Source: Virgibacillus chiguensis | Lineage (GTDB): Bacteria > Bacillota > Bacilli > Bacillales > Amphibacillaceae | NCBI RefSeq assembly: GCF_900129865.1 | Contig: NZ_FQXD01000016.1 | Location: 1 to 64,000, forward strand | Direction of reading: 5' to 3' | Length of the DNA: 64,000 nt | In this document: one piece after another, positions 1 through 9,698 of the stretch | Layout of the letters: every line of letters begins with the position of its first letter | How positions within the stretch are numbered: position 1 is the stretch's first letter | Notes under the pieces: generated by a model | What the model was told of the DNA's origin: nothing | Databases searched by the model: none | Seen by the model: the letters and a program-made list of their open reading frames with translations, nothing else | Translations under genes and position numbers: made by a program

Positions 1-45
1 TGGAAAGTAACGGTAGCACTAGCAGATACAATTTTTATAAATTAG
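1..45 (+). CDS. 3' end of a gene cut by the window edge
   Basis: An open frame runs from the first base to a TAG stop at 43-45 and encodes about 14 residues ending in a hydrophobic stretch (ALADTIFIN). This resembles the last membrane segment of a small integral membrane transporter such as a VUT/YhhQ-type protein, but the fragment is too short for assignment. A small stem (taggcg/cgccta) follows at about 57-78. Confidence 0.25.
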   Translation, partial: WKVTVALADTIFIN

Positions 46-104
46 TTAGAATAAAATAGGCGGAAAAATAACGCCTAAACATAATATACGAGAGGAGAAC
101 AGCA

Positions 105-154
105 ATGAAAAAAGTATGTACTTATTGATCTACTTACCACTTATCTTAGCTTGA
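105..154 (+). pseudogene. Relic of a lipoprotein signal peptide
   Basis: A good ribosome binding site (gagaggag) precedes an ATG at 105 that stops after six codons. Moving one frame gives a hydrophobic stretch (YLLIYLPLILA) ending where a lipobox Cys would be expected, but the codon there is TGA. This looks like a frameshifted, truncated start of a small lipoprotein gene. The remains are very short, so chance resemblance is possible. Confidence 0.2.
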
Positions 155-178
155 AGTGAGAGCTTTTTCGTTTATTGG

Positions 179-203
179 ACTCCCTGAATATCATTCAGGG
201 AGT
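179..203. other. Perfect 11-bp inverted repeat hairpin
   Basis: The arms actccctgaat and attcagggagt are separated by three bases. There is no T-run on either side, so it is not a typical intrinsic terminator, although it lies at the 3' end of the minus-strand lipoprotein gene at 245-580. Confidence 0.45.
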
Positions 204-244
204 TACGCTAACGCTTAGGTGCGTCTAATCATGTAAGGTGGATT

Positions 245-580
245 TCAGGTAATAACGTCATTAAAGATTACTCCTTTATCAAACTGGATTAATTTAAGTC
301 GATTTGTTTCTTTAACAAAGATGGACTTATATTCTTGTCCATTGTCCTTGGTTTTAATTTTAATCACGCGCTTGTGTGGATTATCTTCTACGATAGTTGC
401 TTTATGGTTAGAAATAGAAATTTCCTCTTCTAAGACACTGTATTCTTCTAGTTGATTTATGGAAGAAATGGTGTCCTCTGCATTGGTTTGGATTTTCTGT
501 TCACTGTTATTTGAAGCTGTTTCGTTGGTGCAACCTATCAACATACCTGCAAATAAACAGATTACTGTATACTTTTTCAT
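245..580 (-). CDS. Small secreted lipoprotein, function unknown
   Basis: The 111-aa product starts with a short basic, hydrophobic signal peptide ending in a lipobox (LIGC, Cys about residue 17). It should be processed by signal peptidase II and anchored on the outer face of the membrane. The mature part is acidic, Asn/Ser/Glu-rich after the Cys, and contains two short beta-rich segments. I do not recognise a family. A ribosome binding site (gaggag) lies just upstream of the ATG on the minus strand. It appears monocistronic. Confidence 0.7.
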   Translation of the reverse strand: MKKYTVICLFAGMLIGCTNETASNNSEQKIQTNAEDTISSINQLEEYSVLEEEISISNHKATIVEDNPHKRVIKIKTKDNGQEYKSIFVKETNRLKLIQFDKGVIFNDVIT

Positions 581-1234
581 ATCTTTTCCGCTCCTCCTTC
601 AAGGAAAATGGTTGTTAAAAGAAATGATAACCGATCTTTCTATATAGGAGATAAGTAGAAAATTAGAAAATAATGAGAAAAACAGAAACAGATCACGGAG
701 TTTGTATGTCGAAAGCTTTCGTTTTACTTTTTAATAGATGTATACCCGAATGTTTTAGATCTCTCAAATCAGCGCAGAAAAATGAAAGGTATGGAAGCCG
801 ATAAAAATAAGCCAAATAGAATAGTATCTATATGACTTTTGCTTCATGTATGCGCCTGTATTTTTGGGGTTAGGAATTTCGCAGCTTTTTCATTACTTAA
901 AAAAATGATGATGAAAAAAAGGAAATGAAATTCAACTCAACTGCAGCAGAAAATCCCTGGGCTTTTCGTAGCTGGCACATAGACGCTTCGTTAGAAAAAT
1001 TTGGCTTAACGACAAATCAGATGTGCGCAAGCTTTTGGTTTTTTATATACTATATAAACTAAAAGAACGTTATATTTATTTGTGCGTTTTTCTACTACGC
1101 TTTCCACCAAAGTGCCGTGTTTTTCCTCTGCTATCTCCATCCTTTTATTCTACCTGTAAGTTTGGCTTCGCACTATCCTACTTTCCGTTTAATACAGCTT
1201 AACTTATGATAGTTAGGCCAATGTACACAATAGG
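581..1234. other. Intergenic stretch without a supported gene
   Basis: AT-rich DNA with no open frame that has both a start and a ribosome binding site. The only structure seen is a partial copy of dispersed repeat A on the minus strand at about 991-1018. The rest holds nothing I can identify. Confidence 0.5.
991..1018 (-). repeat. Repeat A, partial copy
   Basis: Read on the minus strand the segment gives gtcgttaagccaaatttttctaa, matching the 3' part of repeat A (cgacaagccaagtttttctaa) with a few substitutions. The 5' half of the element is not recognisable here. Confidence 0.45.
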
Positions 1235-1816
1235 TCATGTTTGATGCGGTTGTAAAAACGATTTAATAGCTGGTGGCTCATATTGACGAAACTTTTCAAT
1301 TAATTCTTTTGCATCGGTATCTGACAAGACAACATCGAGATGCTTTTGCTCCATAAACTGTTGTTCCTTCATATGCTGGAAAAAATGAAGTAGTTGGTTG
1401 TAATAGTTGTTTACGTTTAAAAGCCCACATGGTTTTTGATGTAACCCTAATTGCGCCCACGTAAATACTTCGAAATATTCCTCAAGTGTACCAGGTCCAC
1501 CTGGTAAAGCAATGAAGCCATCCGCTAGGTTTGCCATTGTCATTTTTCTTTCATGCATGGAGTCGACGATGATTAGTTCCGTTAGATTTTTATGATAGAC
1601 TTCCTTGCTTTTTAGAAATTCTGGTATAACCCCAATTGCTTTGCCTCCTTCATTTAGTACGGCATCAGCGACAGCCCCCATGAGACCAACACTTGCACCA
1701 CCGTAGACGAGCGTAATATGTTGATTAGCGAGTTCTTTCCCGAGCTTTGTAGCTGCTTCTAAGTATGTCGGTGAGATGCCTGGTCTGGAACCACAAAACA
1801 CAGCGAGTTTATCCAT
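1235..1816 (-). CDS. LOG family protein (cytokinin riboside 5'-monophosphate phosphoribohydrolase)
   Basis: This 193-aa protein has the Rossmann-like fold signature of the LOG/TIGR00730 family: FCGSRPG near the N-terminus (residues 8-13), YGGASVGLMG at 38-47, the MHERK motif at 87-91, and the nucleotide-binding and catalytic motif PGGPGTLEE at 105-113. LOG enzymes hydrolyse the N-glycosidic bond of nucleoside 5'-monophosphates, releasing ribose 5-phosphate. The length is normal for the family and the key Arg and Glu residues are present. The closest B. subtilis counterpart is YvdD. It is monocistronic, with a ribosome binding site (ggaggg) upstream of the ATG at 1816. Confidence 0.88.
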   Translation of the reverse strand: MDKLAVFCGSRPGISPTYLEAATKLGKELANQHITLVYGGASVGLMGAVADAVLNEGGKAIGVIPEFLKSKEVYHKNLTELIIVDSMHERKMTMANLADGFIALPGGPGTLEEYFEVFTWAQLGLHQKPCGLLNVNNYYNQLLHFFQHMKEQQFMEQKHLDVVLSDTDAKELIEKFRQYEPPAIKSFLQPHQT

Positions 1817-2043
1817 TTACTTATCCCTCCTTAATAGTATAAGTATATAGAAACCTGAGCGCTTTGTTAACCGCTTCTTCAGTATGTAAATAAAAATTAA
1901 AATCGTTGGTTGCCTGTTGTGCGTACATAAAATAGAAGAAAGAAATGACACAATTTTAAAATATATAAGGGAAATGTCCATTTACACAAATAATAGCCGA
2001 TATAAATAAAGAAAAGATTATTTTAGTGGAAAGGGATGACCAA

Positions 2044-3750
2044 ATGAAAAGATTCCTACGCTTTAACTATGTTAAAAATAAATTAATTATTGGTTACGTT
2101 TCTATTATAGTTGCACTTATAATAACAGCCGTTTATCATTTTTATACAGCGAAGCAAGTTCATGAGGAAGTAGAATCAGTTATAAGTACGGAAGTAGTGG
2201 CTGTTCAAAAAGTTGAACGTCTTCATGCAAATCTATTAGAGCAACAGGCATTAGCTATGGGGTTTCTATTAAAGGAAGATGATACGATCCGTAAAGACTA
2301 CGAACAAAGGCAAGCGGAAGGGAAGCATTTAATAGAAGAAGTACAGACGATGGCATCAGCTAAACAATGGCACGAACTAAGCAATAAACAAAAAGAATGG
2401 CAGCAAGAAGTCAAAAAGCGATTGAATAAAATAGATGATAGGGAAACGACAAGTAACTTAGCCAATGCAAACGTTCAAACGTTAGGTTCTGAAGTTAGTT
2501 CCATCATGCAAGAAATGGTAGATAACCAAACGAAGAAACTGGAAAATATACAAGAGCAGGCTGTTTCTAATGCAAAAGAATCACAAACTTGGTTTGTCAT
2601 ACTTACTGCTAGTATCATTTTATTTATAGTTGCCATTAGTGTACTAACTGTTCGATCCATTACCATACCAATCCATCAATTGCGGGCGAGGATAAAAGGT
2701 ATTGCGGAGGGAAACGTGCAACCAGAGCCATTGCCAATAAATACAGGTGGTGAGCTTGGACAAATGATGGAAGCGACTAGTACTATAAGTGAAAACATTA
2801 ACAATTTTTTGGGTAAAGTTAATCACGTATCAAATACGATAAGTAATTATGGTCAATCTTTTACTCGCTCGGCTCAAGAAGTGATGGAGGGAGCAGAGCA
2901 AATAGCTACAACCATGCAAGAATTAGCCGTTGGTTCAGAGACACAAGCAAATCGAGCAAGTGATTTAGCGATGAATATGGAAACATTCAGTACGAAAATG
3001 AGTGATACAAACGACCAAGGAAAGTTAATCGATCAAGCGTCTCAAGAAATTTTGACGATGACCGAGGAAGGGCAGCAGATGATGAAATCTTCCTCAGAGC
3101 AAATGGATCAAATTGATAAAATAGTGAAAGAAGCAGTAGATAAAGTGAGGCAATTGGATGAACAATCGCAAGAAATTAACCATTTAGTCGAAACCATTCA
3201 AGATATTGCGCAACAAACGAATTTACTTGCATTAAATGCTGCGATTGAAGCTGCAAGAGCGGGAGAGCATGGAAAAGGCTTTGCGGTTGTAGCAGCTGAG
3301 GTAAGAAAACTCGCTGAACAAGTAAGCGATTCTGTAACAAATATAACTGGAATTGTTACCCATATTAAGCATAACTCCAATTTAGTTACGAATACGCTAG
3401 AAAATAGTTATGAGGAAGTGGGAACGGGTACCAAGCAAATTCACGCAACACAACAAACATTTGATGGTATAACCATGTTTGTCAATGAAATGGTTCAGGT
3501 TATAAAGACAATTTCTTCGCACTTAGAAGAAATGAAAGATAATAGCAGCAAAATGAATACAGCTATTCATGAGATAGCTTCTGTTACAGAGGAGTCATCA
3601 GCTGGTATTGAACAAACGGCAGCTTCGGCCCAACAGTCCAGTGCAGCAATGGGAGAAGTTGTTGATCAGTCCAAAGATTTGGACAATCTCCGGCATGAAT
3701 TACATGAAATGGTTCACATTTTCAATAAAGGTAACATACATGAAGAGTAG
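2044..3750 (+). CDS. Methyl-accepting chemotaxis protein (transmembrane)
   Basis: This 568-aa chemoreceptor has a first membrane segment near residues 8-31, an extracytoplasmic helical sensor domain, and a second membrane segment near 184-206. A HAMP linker and a long cytoplasmic coiled coil follow. The highly conserved signalling tip is near residues 385-425, with [21 protein letters not shown] seen as [13 protein letters not shown] and [17 protein letters not shown]. Gln/Glu-rich methylation helices flank it. A GTG at 2026 would extend the protein, but the ATG at 2044 has a better-placed ribosome binding site (aaaggga, spacing 7) and is preferred. The ligand cannot be read from the sequence. 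It is not in an operon. Confidence 0.9.
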   Translation: MKRFLRFNYVKNKLIIGYVSIIVALIITAVYHFYTAKQVHEEVESVISTEVVAVQKVERLHANLLEQQALAMGFLLKEDDTIRKDYEQRQAEGKHLIEEVQTMASAKQWHELSNKQKEWQQEVKKRLNKIDDRETTSNLANANVQTLGSEVSSIMQEMVDNQTKKLENIQEQAVSNAKESQTWFVILTASIILFIVAISVLTVRSITIPIHQLRARIKGIAEGNVQPEPLPINTGGELGQMMEATSTISENINNFLGKVNHVSNTISNYGQSFTRSAQEVMEGAEQIATTMQELAVGSETQANRASDLAMNMETFSTKMSDTNDQGKLIDQASQEILTMTEEGQQMMKSSSEQMDQIDKIVKEAVDKVRQLDEQSQEINHLVETIQDIAQQTNLLALNAAIEAARAGEHGKGFAVVAAEVRKLAEQVSDSVTNITGIVTHIKHNSNLVTNTLENSYEEVGTGTKQIHATQQTFDGITMFVNEMVQVIKTISSHLEEMKDNSSKMNTAIHEIASVTEESSAGIEQTAASAQQSSAAMGEVVDQSKDLDNLRHELHEMVHIFNKGNIHEE

Positions 3751-3792
3751 TGGTTTAATGGAATAGGAAAATTATGTACTTCCTAACTTGTA

Positions 3793-3881
3793 CTATAGGA
3801 AAGCATAAAGTTTAAAGGATTATCGTAAAAAAAACAAAGACTTTCGCTATAAGACTTGGCGACAAGCCAAGTTTATCTAAT
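3793..3881 (+). repeat. Repeat A, near-complete copy
   Basis: The element runs from ctataggaaagcataaag through tttaaagg and a run of A to the core hairpin acttggcgacaagccaagt at about 3854-3872, then tttatctaa. It is one of the best copies in the window and serves as a reference for the family. It lies just after the chemoreceptor stop. Confidence 0.75.
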
Positions 3882-3966
3882 CATTTTACTGAGAAAGAAG
3901 TGAAGCGTTCGTAGAGATCTGCGTACTTTACATACCCTTTTTCTCATTCGACAAAGATAATACCTT

Positions 3967-4004
3967 AAAAAAACTTACTGCTCATTGTTAGCAGTAAGTT
4001 TTTT
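3967..4004. terminator. Bidirectional intrinsic terminator
   Basis: The arms aaacttactgct and agcagtaagttt flank a short loop (cattgtt), with A-run before and T-run after. It can end both the plus-strand chemoreceptor transcript and the minus-strand app operon, whose last gene stops at 4044. Confidence 0.85.
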
Positions 4005-4043
4005 GCATGATTTATAGATAAGATAAGTCCTTCGAATATATCG

Positions 4044-4967
4044 TTATCGTTGCTTACTTTTCGGATCAAAGGCATCTCGCAATCCGTCACCGATAAAATT
4101 AATTGCTAGAACGGTTACTAAAATAGCTAATCCTGGAGGTATCCATGCTTCTGGGTTATTTCGCAATATGCGAATGTTTTGCGCCTCTGAAATCATATTC
4201 CCCCAAGTTGGTGTTGGTTGTGGGATACCAAAACCGATAAAGCTAAGCCCCGATTCTACAATAATGTATGTTGCCATCATGAGCGTAGCATTTACAATAA
4301 TCGGACCAATCGCATTGGGAATAAAATGTTTACGAATAATTCGCATATCACTTGCGCCGATAGCCTTAGCGCCCAAGACAAACTCCTGCTCTCGGAGGGA
4401 TAAATATGTAGCTCGGATAATACGTGTTAAATTAGGCCATGATGTTAAAGCGATAATGGTAACAAATATTCCGATTGTTATCTTATCAATAACTGCGATA
4501 ATCGTTAGCACAAGTACAAGAAATGGTAGCATAAGCATAATATCTGCTCCACGCATAATGATACTGTCTACTTTGCCGCCATAGTAACCAGCGACGGATC
4601 CAAGCACAACGCCAATGACTAACGTAAAAAACATGGCACTAAAACCGACAATTAAAGAGATTCTTCCGCCATATAATAAGCGGGCGAAATTGTCTTGTCC
4701 TTGTCCGTTCGTTCCTAAAATATGCTCATCGGTAGGCCTTTTTTCAATATTTGTTACGTCTGTTTTTATTGGGTCTTGACTCGTAAGTAATGGGGCAGCA
4801 ATACAGATAATAACAATAGCTAAAAGTACAAAAATGCTAATAACAGCTAACTTATTCTTTTTAAAACGGTTAAATGCTAACTGAAATGGTGTCTTATGTT
4901 GATGTTGTTGATCAATAGGCTCATTTTCCGGTCCTGTTGGTAATGTGCTTTCCGTATTTGTTTGCAT
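4044..4967 (-). CDS. appC: Oligopeptide ABC transporter permease (AppC/OppC type)
   Basis: This 307-aa inner permease belongs to the BPD_transp_1 family. It has a long cytoplasmic N-terminus, a first membrane segment near residues 40-62, then five further segments. The ATPase-contacting EAA loop (AKAIGASDMRIIRKHFIPNA) is near residue 200. With AppB it forms the membrane channel through which AppA delivers peptides. It is the last gene of a minus-strand D-F-A-B-C order identical to the B. subtilis app operon. The start ATG is 11 bp after the appB stop. Assignment as app rather than opp rests on this gene order and is fairly secure. Confidence 0.85.
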   Translation of the reverse strand: MQTNTESTLPTGPENEPIDQQHQHKTPFQLAFNRFKKNKLAVISIFVLLAIVIICIAAPLLTSQDPIKTDVTNIEKRPTDEHILGTNGQGQDNFARLLYGGRISLIVGFSAMFFTLVIGVVLGSVAGYYGGKVDSIIMRGADIMLMLPFLVLVLTIIAVIDKITIGIFVTIIALTSWPNLTRIIRATYLSLREQEFVLGAKAIGASDMRIIRKHFIPNAIGPIIVNATLMMATYIIVESGLSFIGFGIPQPTPTWGNMISEAQNIRILRNNPEAWIPPGLAILVTVLAINFIGDGLRDAFDPKSKQR

Positions 4968-4978
4968 TATTATTCACC

Positions 4979-5956
4979 TCAATCGTAACGTATTCTTGGA
5001 TCAATAATGCTGTAAAGAATATCAGCTATTAAATTACCAATTAAAATGAGAATACCTAGTATGAGAGCAATCGCCATTACAACTGGAAAATCGCGGTTCA
5101 TAACAGAGCTTAAAAATAAAGTGCCTAATCCAGGGTATTGAAAAACTTGTTCCGTGATTACAGCACCACTTAATAACACGCCAATTTCAAATCCCATTAA
5201 GGTGATAATAGGAATAAGCGCGTTTCGTAGCGTATGTTTATAGAGGACATTACTTTCCGACATACCTTTTGCCTTTGCTGTACGTATATAATCGCTTCCT
5301 AATACGTCTAGCACTTCGGAACGCATATAGCGCATATAAGTTGCAGTGCCTGCTAACCCAAGTGTAATACCAGGGAGAACCATGTGATGAATACGATTCA
5401 TAAATGCTTCAAATCCCGTAAGTCCAGGAGTGGATAATGTCCCTTGCGAAGGGAACCAACCTAAGTTAATCGATAGGACGTAAATGGCTATTAATCCAAA
5501 GAAAAAATTAGGAATAGCTAATCCTAAAAAACCAAAACCAGTAGCCCCATAGTCCAGTAATGAGTATGGCTTTCTTGCAGAATAAATGCCAATAGGAATA
5601 GCAACAATTACCGTAATAGCTAAGGAGAAAAGACCTAAATACAATGTGTTAGCAAATCGAGCTTCAATTAATTCAGCAACAGAACGACCATTAAAGAAGA
5701 GGGAATTTCCAAAGTCGCCTTGTGCTGCATCACTTATCCAGTTCCAGTACTGTACATAGATAGGATCATTTAAACCTAGTGCTTGACGACGCTCTTCAAA
5801 AACTTCCGGGTCAACATTTGGATCATTAAGCATTTTACTTGACAAAGCGTCTCCAGGAGCTAACTGTGAAATACCAAATACAATCACTGTAAGGGCAAAC
5901 AGCATCGGGATGAATATTAATATTCTACGGATAATATATTTGTACATGGTGCTCAC
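4979..5956 (-). CDS. appB: Oligopeptide ABC transporter permease (AppB/OppB type)
   Basis: This 325-aa integral membrane permease has a first segment at residues 11-31. The long extracytoplasmic loop characteristic of OppB/DppB proteins carries the LAPGD motif. Five more segments follow, with an EAA loop (KAKGMSESNVLYKHTLRNAL) near residue 230. It pairs with AppC. The ribosome binding site (gaggtg) is a few bases upstream of the ATG. A 545-bp gap containing repeat A separates it from appA upstream, which is unusually long for this operon, so appBC may depend on read-through or on an internal promoter that I could not identify. Confidence 0.85.
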   Translation of the reverse strand: MSTMYKYIIRRILIFIPMLFALTVIVFGISQLAPGDALSSKMLNDPNVDPEVFEERRQALGLNDPIYVQYWNWISDAAQGDFGNSLFFNGRSVAELIEARFANTLYLGLFSLAITVIVAIPIGIYSARKPYSLLDYGATGFGFLGLAIPNFFFGLIAIYVLSINLGWFPSQGTLSTPGLTGFEAFMNRIHHMVLPGITLGLAGTATYMRYMRSEVLDVLGSDYIRTAKAKGMSESNVLYKHTLRNALIPIITLMGFEIGVLLSGAVITEQVFQYPGLGTLFLSSVMNRDFPVVMAIALILGILILIGNLIADILYSIIDPRIRYD

Positions 5957-6501
5957 CTCTTTGCATGTTAATAAAATGAAACTGTTATTTCATTATAGAA
6001 AAGTACAAGGATTAGAAGAAAAACGAGCTTTTGCATATAGAATGGTATGAAGCTATGTTTTCTATAGTAGAGTTTGTTGCTTTATCTCTTCTAAAAGTTA
6101 AGTAAATATAAATGTTTTTTTGCATTGGTCATTTAGGTTACGCAAATTTAATTCGTAAATTATCTATCAGCGCCCTCATTTGATGATAAAGCACGGAGCT
6201 TGTTTAAAAAAGAAAGAGGCTGAACCAAACTTTTAAACCTTGTATAGTAATGACAGAGACGATACCTCATTTGTGCTACGGAAAAATAGGCTGTTTTCCG
6301 TGGGCGTCAAGGAGCCTCCGAAGTGATGCATTTCGAAGGCTCATCTACGCCTTACATCATTTGTTACATACCGGAAAGTAGGAAGTTTTAAGGTTTGTAA
6401 TATAAGAAAACCGACAGCTTTCGTCATTGAGATTTGACGGTAAGCCAAGTATTTCTAACAAATTGTTCTAGCCTCTTTATAATTTCTTAGGTCGTTACTA
6501 A
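5957..6501. other. Long gap inside the app operon
   Basis: The 545 bp between appA and appB hold a near-complete repeat A (6370-6458) and a possible degenerate copy at about 5992-6050. An imperfect hairpin gagcctccgaa/ttcgaaggctc lies at about 6310-6342 in locally GC-rich DNA. No gene is supported. Confidence 0.5.
6370..6458 (+). repeat. Repeat A copy inside the app operon
   Basis: Matches the family from ccggaaagtaggaagtttaagg through tataagaaaac and the ctttcgtcat block to gacggtaagccaag and tatttctaa. The core hairpin arms are degraded (tttgacggtaagccaag). It is oriented against the direction of app transcription. Confidence 0.65.
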
Positions 6502-8280
6502 TTACTCGGCTAACCACCAGTTTTCTGGTTCATTAATAAAGGAATATGGCATTGGATTTACACCATTTAACCGTTCGTTAAAGGCATAAATTTTGTTTTG
6601 AGCATAGAGTAAAATAGCTGGCAAATCTTCTGAGAATACTGCTTGCCATTCACTATACTTTTTAGCACGGTAATCTTGTTCAAATGCTTCAGGTGCTTGC
6701 ATCGCTTCTTCCAATAATGTTTCTGACTGTTCATTGTTCCAACGCTGATAATTATAAGCAGCGTCTGCTCCCCAAAGCCCTGAAGGATCTGGATCAGCAC
6801 TTGCTAAACTCCAGCCTAGAAGGAATAGATCCCAATCGGAATTATCATTAGTTAGCTCTTCGACGTATGCGGTCATTTCCTTTGGTTGACGTAGGTCAAT
6901 GTTTATTCCTACATCTTCTAAGAACTGTTCTATAATTGGCGCAGAGTCTTCACGGAGCTTATTTCCAGTTGGATAGTTTAAGTTGACCACCCATTCTTCT
7001 CCATCTGGAGTTTCTCTGAAGCCGTCATCGTTTGTATCTTCATAGCCAGCTTCATCTAATAGTGATTTTGCTTTTTCAGGATCAAATTCAAAATTTGTTG
7101 TTGCTTCTTCATCGTAAGCCCAAAATTGTTGTGCTATTGGAGCATTAATTACAGAACCATGGCCATACAGTAAGTTATCAACAAGCGCGTTGCGATCAAT
7201 AGCATGTGCCATTGCTTGGCGAACCTTTAGTTCACCCATATCTTCATTTGGTACCCAGTTGTCCGGCTCAATGGCACCGGCTTCTACATCGGCATCCGTA
7301 CGGTGATTAACTTTAAAGCCCATTAATTGATACCCAAAGTCGGGTTGTTCAATAATTTCAATATGTTCTAGTGCGTCAACTGTTTCGAAGTCAGGTGCTG
7401 GTACGCCAGAAGGATCAGCAATGAAGTCAATTTCCTCACTTTCTAGCAGACCTAGCATGACAGACTGGTCAACCACACGCCATACAATCTGATCTAAATA
7501 TGGCTCGGATTTCCAGTAATCTGCATTCTTTTCCAGAACGTATTGCTCACGTTCTAGCATTTCTGTAAATTTAAACGGTCCAGTACCGATTACCTCACCT
7601 GCGTTTAATGTTGCAGCGTGTTCAGGTATCTCACTTACTGGTACATCTGCAAAAATATGCTCAGGAATAATGGCGAAAGAGACGTCTTTTAAAATCGTTA
7701 CATTAGGCTCGGCGAATTTAAAAGTTACGGTGTAATCATCTTCAGCTACTACCCCTTCAAACTCATCCGTTTCTCCACTGTTGAACGCTTCATACCCAAG
7801 CAATCTTACAACGTATTCTGTACGAACTCCGCCAGCTTCTATATAGCCAGGACTAGCTATCGCTTTGTACGTATAAACGACATCATCGGCAGTGAATTCT
7901 TCTCCATCATGCCATTTTACGCCTTCCTCCAGTTGTAAGGTGATTTCCGTTTGGTCTTCATTAATTTCCCACTCTTTAGCTAATTCGGCTTCAAATTCTA
8001 ATTCTTTTGTTTGCCCGACTAACGATTCGTGCGTAAAGTCAAGAATATTTGCCTCATAGGATTCCTCGTAAAAGATCGGATTAAAAACCCCTGCTGGGGC
8101 TGTATCCATTGCTCCAGTCAAGGTGCCGCCTTTTTGAGGCTCGCCACTTGCTTCATCATCATCTTTTGCTTGGCTTTCATTTCCTTCCTTTTCGGAGGTG
8201 TCATCCCCATTACAAGCTACTAATACAAATCCAAAGAATAACATAAGTACGAAAAGTAATACCCATTTTTTGTTAAACAC
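6502..8280 (-). CDS. appA: Oligopeptide-binding lipoprotein (AppA type)
   Basis: This SBP_bac_5 family protein is the extracellular substrate-binding component of the importer. I place the start at the GTG at 8278-8280, preceded by a strong aaggggga ribosome binding site; an ATG at 8340 would add 20 residues that are not signal-like. From the GTG the 592-aa product has a classical lipoprotein signal with lipobox LVAC (Cys 23). An acidic Ser/Asp/Glu linker and then the binding domain follow, with features such as WHDGEEFTADDVVYT and WWLAE at the C-terminus, close to AppA. It is bounded by intergenic stretches with repeat A on both sides. Confidence 0.88.
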   Translation of the reverse strand: MFNKKWVLLFVLMLFFGFVLVACNGDDTSEKEGNESQAKDDDEASGEPQKGGTLTGAMDTAPAGVFNPIFYEESYEANILDFTHESLVGQTKELEFEAELAKEWEINEDQTEITLQLEEGVKWHDGEEFTADDVVYTYKAIASPGYIEAGGVRTEYVVRLLGYEAFNSGETDEFEGVVAEDDYTVTFKFAEPNVTILKDVSFAIIPEHIFADVPVSEIPEHAATLNAGEVIGTGPFKFTEMLEREQYVLEKNADYWKSEPYLDQIVWRVVDQSVMLGLLESEEIDFIADPSGVPAPDFETVDALEHIEIIEQPDFGYQLMGFKVNHRTDADVEAGAIEPDNWVPNEDMGELKVRQAMAHAIDRNALVDNLLYGHGSVINAPIAQQFWAYDEEATTNFEFDPEKAKSLLDEAGYEDTNDDGFRETPDGEEWVVNLNYPTGNKLREDSAPIIEQFLEDVGINIDLRQPKEMTAYVEELTNDNSDWDLFLLGWSLASADPDPSGLWGADAAYNYQRWNNEQSETLLEEAMQAPEAFEQDYRAKKYSEWQAVFSEDLPAILLYAQNKIYAFNERLNGVNPMPYSFINEPENWWLAE

Positions 8281-8339
8281 GCTTTCATTCCCCCTTATTA
8301 TTTGCACAGATTTACACGCATTGATCTTTCCTTTTTGCA

Positions 8340-8406
8340 CTACAGGAAGATAAGAAAAACATCAACTTTCGCCATAAAGACGTGGCGAAAAGCCAAGATT
8401 TTCTTT
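8340..8406 (+). repeat. Repeat A copy upstream of appA
   Basis: Shortened copy: aggaagataagaaaaac, actttcgccataaagac, then gtggcgaaaagccaag and a T-rich end. It occupies the appF-appA gap, so the operon carries two intergenic copies. Confidence 0.65.
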
Positions 8407-8678
8407 TTCTGTGATTGTTACCACCCCCTTCAAGTGTATGTTTAGAATCGGAATAAAGGACGGATTATTCTGAATAATAACAACGTATGTAACATGTTAT
8501 TTTAGAATGAGAGATAACGAGTAGTTGTACCATGAGAATGTTTTCGAGAAGTCTGCGTGTTTTTATCTCTGGTGCCAGTGTCCTTTTATTCATTGATAAC
8601 TTTACAGAAGTATAAACCATCTCCTTAGCTTAGAAACTCCGTTCTCATGATTAATGATGTGCCAAGAGGAGCATCTCT

Positions 8679-9698
8679 TTATTCGTACAAATGGCATGCA
8701 ACAAAATGCCCCTTCTCCATCTCGCTTAATGCTGGTATTTCGCTTATGCAACGGTCGTGTGCCATAGGGCAGCGTGTACGGAAAACACAACCAGATGGTG
8801 GATTCGCTGGACTTGGTAAATCACCACTAAGTTTAATTTTCTCTCTCTTTTCTCTTACATTTGTCGATGGCACAGATGATAGTAAAGCTTTTGTATATGG
8901 GTGAAGTGGGTTTTGGTAGAGTTGTTCTTTCGGTGCAAGTTCTGCAATACGTCCTAAATACATGACAGCTACACGATCACTAATATGTTTAACAACGCTG
9001 AGGTCATGCGCTATAAATAAGTAGGTAAGATGATATTCTTCCTGTAAGTCCGCCATTAAATTTAGCACTTGAGCTTGAATGGAAACATCGAGTGCTGACA
9101 CTGGTTCATCACAGATAATGAATTTTGGGTTAAGTGCAAGCGCCCGTGCAATACTAATTCGTTGCCGCTGTCCTCCAGAAAATTCATGCGGATATTTTGC
9201 ACGATCATTCGCTCGTAGACCGACTTTCTCTAGCAATTCAACACTCATTTGCTTACGTTCTGGTTTAGAAACGGAAGTTTGCACGAGTAAAGGCTCTTCA
9301 ATTAGCTCTCCGACACTCATTTTAGAATTAAGTGAAGCAAATGGATCCTGAAAAACAATTTGCATATGTTTTCGATATGCACGTAATTTTCGATTGTTTA
9401 AATGGGAAATGTCTTTGCCCTCAAATATGACTTCACCTTCTGTAGGCTCTAAAAGACGAAGTAACACACGCCCAAGTGTTGATTTACCAGAACCAGATTC
9501 TCCAACAAGACCAAGTGTTTCTCCCTTTTTTATGGATAAAGAAACATCGTCTACAGCTTTTACATGACCTATTGTATGTTTGAAAATACCACCTTTGATG
9601 GGGAAGTATTTTTTTATATGACTTGCTTGCATAATGGTTTCGTTATTTTGTTCTTGTTCAGATTTTTTGTTCTGCAGTTGTTTTTGCTCGATTGTCAT
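8679..9698 (-). CDS. appF: Oligopeptide ABC transporter ATP-binding protein (AppF/OppF type)
   Basis: This 339-aa ATPase has Walker A GESGSGKS, signature FSGGQRQR, Walker B FIICDEP and the H-loop His in LFIAHDLS. The C-terminal extension typical of Opp/Dpp ATPases ends in a Cys cluster (CVFRTRCPMAHDRC). With AppD it powers peptide uptake. The ATG at 9698 has an excellent ribosome binding site (aggagg, spacing 8) and lies inside the end of appD, overlapping it by 41 bp, which indicates translational coupling. A 338-bp gap with repeat A follows before appA. Confidence 0.88.
   Translation of the reverse strand: MTIEQKQLQNKKSEQEQNNETIMQASHIKKYFPIKGGIFKHTIGHVKAVDDVSLSIKKGETLGLVGESGSGKSTLGRVLLRLLEPTEGEVIFEGKDISHLNNRKLRAYRKHMQIVFQDPFASLNSKMSVGELIEEPLLVQTSVSKPERKQMSVELLEKVGLRANDRAKYPHEFSGGQRQRISIARALALNPKFIICDEPVSALDVSIQAQVLNLMADLQEEYHLTYLFIAHDLSVVKHISDRVAVMYLGRIAELAPKEQLYQNPLHPYTKALLSSVPSTNVREKREKIKLSGDLPSPANPPSGCVFRTRCPMAHDRCISEIPALSEMEKGHFVACHLYE

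Noticed and set aside
4168-4584. 138-codon plus-strand frame inside appC
   Set aside because: Antisense to a clearly conserved permease gene; the frame is a shadow of its codon bias.
8281-8340. Extended N-terminus of AppA from the ATG at 8340
   Set aside because: The extra 20 residues precede the lipoprotein signal peptide and are not signal-like, whereas the GTG at 8278-8280 has a strong ribosome binding site.
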